A stretch of 5,804 nt of DNA from Candidatus Alectryobacillus merdavium (GTDB lineage Bacteria > Bacillota_I > Bacilli_A > RFN20 > CAG-826): assembly GCA_017694735.1 (NCBI GenBank), contig JADIMN010000071.1:1-5804 (forward strand). The letters are read 5' to 3'. This document shows, piece by piece, positions 1-5,005 of the stretch. The position numbers were made by a program, and so were the translations under genes. The notes below the pieces were generated by a model, which searched no databases, had not been told where the DNA came from, and was given only the letters and a program-made list of their open reading frames with translations. The first letter of the stretch is position 1, and each line of letters opens with the position of its first letter.

Positions 1-2
1 TA

Positions 3-35
3 TCGTCGGCAGCGTCAGATGTGTATAAGAGACAG
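3..35 (+). other. Nextera Read 1 transposase adapter (synthetic)
   Basis: Bases 3-16 are TCGTCGGCAGCGTC and bases 17-35 are the 19-bp Tn5 mosaic end AGATGTGTATAAGAGACAG. Together they are the Illumina Nextera Read 1 adapter. Bases 1-2 (TA) are probably the end of the index that precedes it. This is library-preparation sequence, not genomic DNA. Genomic sequence begins at 36. Any open frame running into this stretch gains artificial residues: the leftward FeoB frame picks up LSLIHI from it. Confidence 0.98.
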
Positions 36-881
36 TTCATATTCAAAAGTTGTAACTTCTTTTCCATCAACTCTTCTTGTTACAAAATCATTAATGTGAG
101 AAGTAATAAATCTAAATCTTGCATCAGCAACCTTACCTTGAAAATCTCCATCAAAGACATCAAGAGGGATTTCCTCACGCATTTCTTTAATTTTCATTGC
201 GATATCATAATGATTTTTAACTTCTTCATCATCACCTTCAAGAAGTTTAACTGAATGATATGCAAGACTTCCAATTTCGTGATTTTCTTTTTTTAATAAT
301 GATTCACTTTCATCATATAATTCTTTAATTGATACATCGTTTGCAATTAAAGATTTACCTAATCTTTGCTTTTTGCTTGCTTGATAAGCAAGAATCATTA
401 AATCATCTAAATTAGTACCTCTTAATGCGCTAATTGCAATAACTGGTACTCCTAAAATCTCTTGCAATTTCTCGGTATTTACTTCAATTCCCTTTTTATA
501 TGCAGCATCAATCATATTTACTGCTACAACAACCGGAACATCAATTTCTAATACTTGAGTTGTAAGATATAAATTTCTTTCAAGATTTGTAGCATCAACG
601 ATGTTAATACAAACATCTGGATGTTCATCTATTAAGAAATTTCTTGAAATAATTTCTTCTGGAGAATATGGAGATAATGAATATATTCCAGGTAAGTCAA
701 CAATAGTTGCTTGTACATTTTCTTCACCATTTATATGGTTACTCTTATAAGAATATACGCCTTCTCTTTTTTCAACTGTTACTCCAGGCCAGTTTCCAAC
801 TTGAGCATGTGATCCTGTTAAAGCATTAAAAAGAGTTGTTTTACCAGAGTTTTGATTTCCTATTAAAGCATACTTAATCAT
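36..881 (-). CDS. feoB: FeoB ferrous iron transporter, N-terminal GTPase part (3' end missing)
   Basis: This is the cytosolic part of the FeoB Fe(II) uptake permease of the inner membrane. The 282 genomic residues show the G-protein motifs in order: P-loop GNQNSGKTT (8-16), the FeoB switch I signature GNWPGVTVE (29-37), G3 DLPGIYSL (62-69), G4 NMID (122-125) and G5 SALRG (151-155). The helical regulatory domain follows at about 170-260. The sequence stops at 36 just after the ADARFRFI segment that normally precedes the first transmembrane helix, so the whole permease domain, usually about 400 further residues, lies beyond the contig. An apparent stop at 15-17 and the six codons before it are adapter. 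The ATG at 881 overlaps the feoA stop by 8 nt and has GAGGTG seven bases upstream, so translation is probably coupled to feoA. Nothing indicates a pseudogene. Confidence 0.96.
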
Positions 882-1116
882 GATAATTCACCTCTTCAAC
901 AAAAATTTCTTTTGCTTCTTTCTTTGTTAATGAGAGCTCGTAACCTCTAAGTTTAATTTGAATTGGATCTCCAAGTGGAGCTACTTTTCTAAATTCTAAA
1001 ATAACTCCCGGTGTAATACCCATATCAAAGAATCTTCTTCTAATTGCTCCAGAGGCATTGATTTTAACCACTCTACCCTCGCTGTTTTGTTTTAATTTAT
1101 CTAATGAAACAATCAT
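874..1116 (-). CDS. feoA: FeoA, small SH3-like protein of the ferrous iron uptake system
   Basis: This complete 80-residue protein has the normal FeoA length. FeoA proteins are small cytosolic SH3-like beta barrels that support FeoB-dependent Fe(II) uptake, probably by contacting FeoB. Visible family signatures are RRRFFDMGITPG (26-37), APLGDPIQIKLRGYELSL (46-63) and the closing helix TKKEAKEI (64-71). It is first in a feoA-feoB operon; its last codons (Asn-Tyr-His-Asp-stop) contain the feoB start. The ATG at 1116 follows AAAGGAAG (1123-1130) at six bases, a good ribosome binding site, and no alternative start is needed. A promoter and a palindromic operator lie directly upstream, with a predicted 5' leader of only about 15 nt. 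DtxR-family C-terminal domains share this fold, but there is no DNA-binding domain here. Confidence 0.96.
   Translation of the reverse strand: MIVSLDKLKQNSEGRVVKINASGAIRRRFFDMGITPGVILEFRKVAPLGDPIQIKLRGYELSLTKKEAKEIFVEEVNYHD
889..894 (-). promoter_or_regulatory. feoB ribosome binding site inside feoA
   Basis: GAGGTG on the minus strand lies within the Glu-Glu-Val codons near the end of feoA, seven bases before the feoB ATG at 881. With the 8-nt feoA/feoB overlap this fixes the feoB start and implies translational coupling of the two genes. Confidence 0.8.
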
Positions 1117-1134
1117 AAAAAACTTCCTTTCTGT

Positions 1135-1150
1135 GTTAGTATATACTAAC
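1135..1150. promoter_or_regulatory. Palindromic operator over the feoAB -10
   Basis: GTTAGTATATACTAAC is a perfect 16-bp palindrome with no mismatch, covering the feoAB -10. Its TTAG...CTAA half-site layout resembles operators of the DtxR/MntR/IdeR family of iron- or manganese-dependent repressors, which commonly control feo genes. It does not resemble the Fur box (GATAATNATTATC). The assignment to DtxR-type regulators is inference from half-site shape and the iron-uptake context; no regulator gene is present in the window. Confidence 0.7.
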
Positions 1151-1166
1151 CTTATTTTAGTATCAA
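1138..1166 (-). promoter_or_regulatory. feoAB promoter
   Basis: On the minus strand the -35 TTGATA (1166-1161) and -10 TATACT (1143-1138) are separated by exactly 17 bases, each differing from consensus at one position. Transcription should start near 1131, just upstream of the feoA ribosome binding site. The -10 is embedded in the palindrome 1135-1150, so a bound regulator would exclude RNA polymerase, which fits repression. The promoter is predicted from sequence only. Confidence 0.78.
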
Positions 1167-1169
1167 CTA
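1158..1169. promoter_or_regulatory. Second, imperfect operator copy over the feoAB -35
   Basis: TAGTATCAACTA has the same TAGT-N4-ACTA dyad as the core of the perfect palindrome (TAGT ATAT ACTA at 1137-1148), and starts exactly 21 bp from it, two helical turns. Compared over 14 bases the two sites match at 11. It overlaps the -35 TTGATA. Two dimers on the same face of the DNA would block the whole promoter. It is weaker than the first site and could be chance in AT-rich DNA. Confidence 0.5.
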
Positions 1170-1227
1170 CTTTTTTTATTTTTTTTATTTGTATTAAAAT
1201 ATTAATAAAGATAATAAGGAGATTATT

Positions 1228-1770
1228 ATGCCAAAAGTATTATGTATATTAACTGATAATTTTGAAGATTTAGAAGCAATTGGACCAATTGCAATTTTAA
1301 GAAGAGCAAAAATAGATGTTGATGTTGCTACTTTATATAAAAATAGTGCAACAGGTAAATATCTAAATCACTTAACAGATTTAAAAGACTTATCAAAAAT
1401 AAATTATAAAGATTATGATTTATTATTTTTACCAGGTGGACCACAATGGGCTGTATTAGAAAATGATCCTCTTGTTAAAGAGGTAATTAAGTATTATCAC
1501 GATAATAATAAATTTATTGCTGCTATTTGTGCAATGCCAACAGTACTTGGAAAAATGGGATACTTAAAAGATAAAAATTATACTTGTTTTAAAAGTATGA
1601 ATGAAGACTTTGGCGGAATTTTCCACGATACATATTGTATTAAGGATGATAAATTAATTACTGGAATGAGTGCAGCTGCTGCAATTGATTTTGCTTTCTT
1701 AATTTTAGAAACTTTAACAGATAAGACTTACGCACAGAAAATAAAAGATAGCATTTATTATAAAAATTAA
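1228..1770 (+). CDS. DJ-1/PfpI (ThiJ) family protein
   Basis: This is a complete 180-residue cytosolic protein, close in length to human DJ-1 (189). It has the flavodoxin-like class I glutamine-amidotransferase fold of the family. The family signatures are the N-terminal acidic segment FEDLEAIGP with Glu16 in the place of DJ-1 Glu18, the LFLPGGP strand-turn (66-72), the nucleophile elbow AAICAMPTVLG with Cys101 as the expected reactive cysteine, and the C-terminal TGMSAAAAIDFAF helix entry that replaces the usual SRGPGTALEFA. Members act in oxidative or carbonyl stress, as glyoxalases or deglycases (disputed), or as peptidases; the substrate cannot be read from sequence. AAGGAG (1216-1221) six bases before ATG 1228 supports the start. 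It is divergent from feoA across 111 bp containing the feo operator, so joint control by iron is possible. I found no convincing promoter of its own. It ends at a shared bidirectional terminator. Confidence 0.93.
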   Translation: MPKVLCILTDNFEDLEAIGPIAILRRAKIDVDVATLYKNSATGKYLNHLTDLKDLSKINYKDYDLLFLPGGPQWAVLENDPLVKEVIKYYHDNNKFIAAICAMPTVLGKMGYLKDKNYTCFKSMNEDFGGIFHDTYCIKDDKLITGMSAAAAIDFAFLILETLTDKTYAQKIKDSIYYKN

Positions 1771-1778
1771 CATTAATT

Positions 1779-1812
1779 AAAAACATGCAACCAAGCGGTT
1801 GCATGTTTTTTT
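1779..1812. terminator. Bidirectional intrinsic terminator between convergent genes
   Basis: A perfect 12-bp stem AAACATGCAACC (1781-1792) / GGTTGCATGTTT (1797-1808) with the tetraloop AAGC extends by two A-T pairs on each side. The plus strand ends in seven T (1806-1812), terminating the DJ-1 family gene eight bases past its stop. Read leftward, the same stem is followed by five T, and it begins directly after the stop of the EF-G-like gene (1811-1813). One element therefore serves both genes. Confidence 0.93.
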
Positions 1813-3868
1813 ATTCTTTATTTAATAATGAATTCTCTTTAATTACTTTTTCAACTAAGTATTGTGGAACTTCTTCATAATCATAGAATTCTCTATTATA
1901 GAATCCACTGCCTTGAGTAAGAGATTTTAATCTATTTATGTAATCAAGTGTCTCACTCTCTGGAATAAGAGCTTCAATTTCAGTAATTCCGTGTTCTTTT
2001 TCATCGGTTCCCATAACTTTAGCTCTTCTTGAAGATAAATCACTTAATATATCTCCTAAATATTGATTATCAACATTAACTTTAATTTTTAAAATTGGCT
2101 CTAATATGGTTGGATTACATTTCATATAAGCTTCTTTGAAAGCTAGAATTGCAGCCATCTTAAATGCTAATTCATTACTATCAACTGGATGGTATTTTCC
2201 ATCAAAGAGGACACCTTTTACTCCAATTACTGGAAATCCAGCAAGTAAACCTTGTTTTAATGCTTCAAAGAAACCTTTTTCAACAGCTGGGAAATAATTT
2301 TTAGGAACAGCACCACCAAAAATTTCTTCTTCAAATTTATTATCTTCAGATGGTTCAAATCTCATTGAAACAACACCATAAAATCCACTTCCACCAGATT
2401 GTTTAATATATCTTCCTTGACCTTCAGCAGTCTTTCTAATACTTTCTCTATAACAAATCTTTGGAGCATATGTTGTCAATTCAATTTGGAAATTATTTTT
2501 TAATTTTTCAAAAACAAATTGTAAGTGAGTTTCACTAAGTCCTCCAACAAGAAGTTGTTTTGTTTCTTCGTTTCTTCTAACTTCTAAACATGGATCTTCT
2601 TTTCTAAGTTTATTTAAAGCAGGAGTAAACTTATCTTCATCTTTTTTATTTTTTAACTCAACTGCTTTAAAGCAAACTGCTGTTGGATATTTAACTGGTT
2701 TATATAATAAATGATTATTTTTATCACTTAGTGTAAATCCAGTTGATAAATTATCTAATTTACCAATAGCAACGATATCACCAGCATAAGCTTCTTCAAC
2801 ATTTATTTGTTTTTTACCACATAATGTAAATAAACTAGATACTTTAACATTACTATTTATATTTGAACAATATACTTCATCACCTAATTTTAATTTACCA
2901 CTACACATTTTAATAATAGAAATACTACCTAAATATGGATCAACTAATGTTTTAAATACATATCCACTAAATGGTTCGCTTGTAGTAGTTTTTCTTGTAA
3001 TAACCTTATTGTTATCATCAACACCTTCATAAGGTTTTAAATCTTCTGGAGATGGTAAATAATCAATAAACATTTGAAGCATTGTGTGTAAACCAATATT
3101 TTTACTAGCACTTCCAACTATTACTGGATATAATTCTGCATTTAAAACAGCTTTTCTAAGTCCAGCAGAAATTTCTTCATTACTTAATGGTTCTCCAGAG
3201 AAAAATTTATCTAATAAAGCATCATCAGTTAGAGCAACTCTTTCTCTAATCATATTATTTAATTCAAATACTTTTGCTTTTTTATCTTCGTAAATTTCTC
3301 CATCTACACATTTACTTCCATCATAAATTCTAGCTTTTAAAGTAATTAAATTAACAAAACCATCAAATTTATCTTCATGACCCAATGGATAAGTAAATGG
3401 AACAGCATCTTTACCTAATTTTTCATGGATATCAGCTAATAAATCTTCAAAATTTATATTTTCTTTATCCATTTTATTAACATATATTAAAGTTGGAATA
3501 CCTTTTCTTCTTAATAAATTAAAATGTTTTACTGTTTCTATTTGAACTTTATTTGGAGCGCTAATAACAAGGACTGCTCCTTTAATAACTTGAGTAACAC
3601 CAAGAGCTTCAAATATAAAGTCATCATTACCAGGAATATCTATTAAATTAAATTTATAACCATTATACTCAAGTGGAATAATGGCACTACTTGTTGAAGA
3701 AAGTCTATTTTTTTCTTCTGGTAAGTAATCACTAATTGTGTTTTTTCTTTCAATTGATCCTTTTTCAGTATTATAAACAACACTGTACAAGGATTCGCAC
3801 ATAGTTGTTTTGCCGCTACCTTGGTGTCCCAATACGGCAATATTTCGAATATTCTTTCCGTATTCCAT
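1811..3868 (-). CDS. EF-G-like translational GTPase (EF-G-2/FusA2 type)
   Basis: This complete 685-residue protein has the EF-G architecture. The G domain has P-loop GHQGSGKT (14-21), G3 DIPGNDDF (77-84), G4 NKMD (131-134) and G5 GSASKNIG (252-259). Domain II covers about 295-390 and domain III about 395-470. Domain IV begins near ICYRES (471-476) and contains RYIKQSGGSGFYGVV (486-500). Domain V starts at about 590 and ends with the SGFYNREFYDYEEVP tail. Canonical EF-G has DTPGHVDF at G3; here the catalytic His is Asn81 and the switch I RGIT motif is replaced by RLSST (55-59). It is therefore a paralogue, not the housekeeping factor, and no ribosomal-protein operon surrounds it. EF-G-like paralogues bind GTP and probably the ribosome; their cellular role is poorly defined. 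Tet(M)-type ribosome protection is less likely. AAGGAG (3881-3886) stands 12 bases before the ATG, rather far, but no better start is visible. Confidence 0.9.
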   Translation of the reverse strand: MEYGKNIRNIAVLGHQGSGKTTMCESLYSVVYNTEKGSIERKNTISDYLPEEKNRLSSTSSAIIPLEYNGYKFNLIDIPGNDDFIFEALGVTQVIKGAVLVISAPNKVQIETVKHFNLLRRKGIPTLIYVNKMDKENINFEDLLADIHEKLGKDAVPFTYPLGHEDKFDGFVNLITLKARIYDGSKCVDGEIYEDKKAKVFELNNMIRERVALTDDALLDKFFSGEPLSNEEISAGLRKAVLNAELYPVIVGSASKNIGLHTMLQMFIDYLPSPEDLKPYEGVDDNNKVITRKTTTSEPFSGYVFKTLVDPYLGSISIIKMCSGKLKLGDEVYCSNINSNVKVSSLFTLCGKKQINVEEAYAGDIVAIGKLDNLSTGFTLSDKNNHLLYKPVKYPTAVCFKAVELKNKKDEDKFTPALNKLRKEDPCLEVRRNEETKQLLVGGLSETHLQFVFEKLKNNFQIELTTYAPKICYRESIRKTAEGQGRYIKQSGGSGFYGVVSMRFEPSEDNKFEEEIFGGAVPKNYFPAVEKGFFEALKQGLLAGFPVIGVKGVLFDGKYHPVDSNELAFKMAAILAFKEAYMKCNPTILEPILKIKVNVDNQYLGDILSDLSSRRAKVMGTDEKEHGITEIEALIPESETLDYINRLKSLTQGSGFYNREFYDYEEVPQYLVEKVIKENSLLNKE

Positions 3869-3923
3869 ATTTTTAAAATTCTCCTTTTTATGTGATATGT
3901 TTTTAAAACGTTATTATTATTCT

Positions 3924-3963
3924 ATATTAAAAATTGAGTTTTTTAAATATTCAATTTTAATAT
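3924..3963. repeat. Imperfect inverted repeat upstream of the EF-G-like gene
   Basis: ATATTAAAAATTGA (3924-3937) pairs with TCAATTTTAATAT (3951-3963), with one bulged A and a 13-base loop. It overlaps the probable promoter of the EF-G-like gene. It could be an operator, or part of a hairpin in the leader RNA. It is composed almost entirely of A and T, so chance pairing is a real alternative. Confidence 0.4.
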
Positions 3964-3986
3964 TTATTAAAGAAGTAAATTGACAA
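3957..3986 (-). promoter_or_regulatory. Candidate promoter of the EF-G-like gene
   Basis: On the minus strand, TTGTCA (3986-3981) is followed after 18 bases by TATTAA (3962-3957). The -35 has five of six consensus bases and the -10 has four. It would give a 5' leader of roughly 80 nt. Other AT-rich -10 candidates exist nearby, for example TAATAT (3929-3924) behind TTGAAT (3953-3948), so the exact position is uncertain. Confidence 0.35.
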
Positions 3987-4035
3987 CTTTATAAAAAAAT
4001 TACATTTTTTTCGAAAGCAAATAAAAAAATATTTA

Positions 4036-4070
4036 AGTTTTGCAAAAAATAATTAAGAAATGCAATATTT
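4036..4070. repeat. Two TGCAA motifs 20 bp apart upstream of the membrane-protein gene
   Basis: TTTTGCAA (4038-4045) and AAATGCAA (4058-4065) place TGCAA at 4041 and 4061, exactly 20 bp apart. The pair lies just upstream of the candidate -35 at 4083, a typical position for an activator. A similar pair with the same spacing occurs at 4974-5005. Over 35 aligned bases the two loci agree at about 25. No known regulator is assigned. Confidence 0.45.
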
Positions 4071-4082
4071 TTTAATATTTTG

Positions 4083-4111
4083 TTGTCAATAAAAAGTAAT
4101 CAATATTAAAT
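4083..4111 (+). promoter_or_regulatory. Candidate promoter of the membrane-protein gene
   Basis: TTGTCA (4083-4088) is followed after a 17-base spacer by TTAAAT (4106-4111). The -35 matches consensus at five positions and the -10 at four. The leader to the ATG at 4140 would be about 20-25 nt and would include the AAGGTG ribosome binding site. The low complexity of the region limits confidence. Confidence 0.4.
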
Positions 4112-4139
4112 CTATTAAATTAAGGTGTTAAAATAAAGT

Positions 4140-4805
4140 ATGCTAAAAGAAAAAGTAAATAAATTAAAAAAATATATAGAAAATAAAAATTTGGATTTTT
4201 ATTTTTCATTCACAATTTCAATTATTGTGGCAATTTTCAATTTGTTTTTAACTATTTTTTCTTATAGTTCATATTTTTTAATGTATACAATATTTTATTT
4301 TCTATTGGTTATTTTTAGAATTGTTATATCTAAATACAATAAAAAATATAAAAATAATAATAAAAGCATTAAATATTTATATTTATTAACAGCACTTTCA
4401 ATATTACTTTTAATATCTCCAATGATTAGTGCTTTTATTTCAACTTTTAATTTTAGAGAAACATATCATTATGTTTTTTATTGGATTCCATATGTTTATG
4501 GATTATTTTCACTAGTAAAATTGGTTAATACTATTGAATTTATATATAAAGAAAGAAAATCAAAAGATGTATATAAAATATGTATAAAACATTTAACTGT
4601 TTTATCAACTTTATATACATTACAAATGTTAGAATTTGCTTTAATCAGATTAAATGAAGAATTATTAGATACTAATATTTATTACTTTGAATTATATACT
4701 CAAGGTTTAATATTTTTAATTTGTATTGTAGCAATAATTCATTTAATAATTTTATTTTTTACAACAAACAAGAAAAAACAAAAAAATCAAAGAAACAATA
4801 AATAA
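4140..4805 (+). CDS. Six-helix membrane protein of unknown function
   Basis: This 221-residue protein is not recognised as any characterised family. It has six hydrophobic segments at about 20-40, 44-64, 79-101, 110-131, 147-169 and 186-208. A Lys-rich N-terminus (KEKVNKLKKY), a basic loop between helices 2 and 3 (KYNKKYKNNNK, 65-75), another between 4 and 5 (YKERKSKD) and a Lys/Gln/Asn-rich C-terminal tail all place the ends and even loops in the cytoplasm. No signal peptide, enzyme motif or transporter signature is visible. The helix 4-5 region with LSTLYTLQMLEFAL vaguely recalls uncharacterised six-helix proteins of Firmicutes; this is from memory and weak. The start has AAGGTG (4122-4127) 12 bases upstream, a poor site, so expression may be low. 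The gene looks more AT-rich than its neighbours, partly because it encodes so much Phe, Ile, Tyr, Lys and Asn. It stands alone as a single-gene unit. Confidence 0.75.
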   Translation: MLKEKVNKLKKYIENKNLDFYFSFTISIIVAIFNLFLTIFSYSSYFLMYTIFYFLLVIFRIVISKYNKKYKNNNKSIKYLYLLTALSILLLISPMISAFISTFNFRETYHYVFYWIPYVYGLFSLVKLVNTIEFIYKERKSKDVYKICIKHLTVLSTLYTLQMLEFALIRLNEELLDTNIYYFELYTQGLIFLICIVAIIHLIILFFTTNKKKQKNQRNNK

Positions 4806-4836
4806 ACATTTAAAATAATAAAAAAATTACTAAATA

Positions 4837-4884
4837 AAAAGGACTTAATACTCTTATATTAAAGAATATTCAATAAGTCCTTTT
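4837..4884. terminator. Long hairpin, probable terminator of the membrane-protein gene
   Basis: AAAAGGACTTA (4837-4847) and TAAGTCCTTTT (4874-4884) form a perfect 11-bp stem. Inside it, TACTCTT (4849-4855) can pair again with AAGAATA (4862-4868) with one mismatch, giving one long irregular hairpin. It lies 31 bases after the stop at 4805. The plus-strand T tract is only four long, while the minus strand has five T, so it may terminate in both directions, including the aldolase transcript that stops at 5006. Confidence 0.7.
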
Positions 4885-4973
4885 ATTGATCGATAAGAAT
4901 TATATTACTCTTAAACTATATTACAAATTTTATCTCATATTTAGGATTAATAATAAATGTAAAATAACGAACT

Positions 4974-5005
4974 TTTGCAATAAATAGTGAGAATTTGCAA
5001 TAAAT
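4974..5005. repeat. Two exact 12-bp direct repeats with a 20-bp period next to the aldolase stop
   Basis: TTTGCAATAAAT occurs at 4974-4985 and again, identical, at 4994-5005, with 8 unrelated bases between. The second copy ends one base before the aldolase stop codon. Read on the minus strand they form two iteron-like units, ATTTATTGCAAA plus eight variable bases. A related but degenerate pair with the same 20-bp spacing is at 4036-4070. Confidence 0.8.

Larger units (their letters stand above)
3869..4139. other. AT-rich divergent intergenic region
   Basis: These 271 bp separate the leftward EF-G-like gene from the rightward membrane-protein gene and contain no credible coding sequence. They hold candidate divergent promoters, an imperfect hairpin at 3924-3963, and a TGCAA repeat with 20-bp spacing at 4036-4070, each listed separately. 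G+C is very low, so short motifs here must be read cautiously. Confidence 0.7.

Noticed and set aside
36..881. feoB as a truncated pseudogene or a stand-alone GTPase
   Set aside because: The frame is intact to the adapter junction and every G motif is conserved. The loss of the membrane domain is explained by the contig end.
1058..1252. Plus-strand open frame across the feoA start and the intergenic region
   Set aside because: It overlaps feoA, runs through the promoter/operator region and into the DJ-1 gene in a different frame; its Phe/Ile-rich product simply reflects the T-rich DNA.
3084..3293. Short open frame on the plus strand opposite the EF-G-like gene
   Set aside because: It lies wholly inside a well-supported gene on the other strand, with no family resemblance and no separate promoter or terminator.
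3643..3840. Alternative-frame reading inside the first part of the EF-G-like gene
   Set aside because: It overlaps the conserved P-loop region of the real protein in another frame and has no recognisable content.
1811..3868. Tetracycline resistance ribosomal protection protein (Tet(M) type)
   Set aside because: The altered G3 and switch I and the GQGRYIKQSGGSGFYG segment point to EF-G-like proteins, and there is no conjugative-element context. I cannot exclude a ribosome-rescue role.
3980..3985. Perfect TTGACA -35 on the plus strand
   Set aside because: No acceptable -10 occurs 16-18 bases downstream (that stretch reads ACATTTTTT), and it is over 150 bases from the next gene. The complementary TTGTCA on the other strand fits better.
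4974..5005. CRISPR array or plasmid-type iterons
   Set aside because: There are only two 12-bp units with an 8-base spacer. There are no cas or replication-initiator genes, and the length and number are far below either type.
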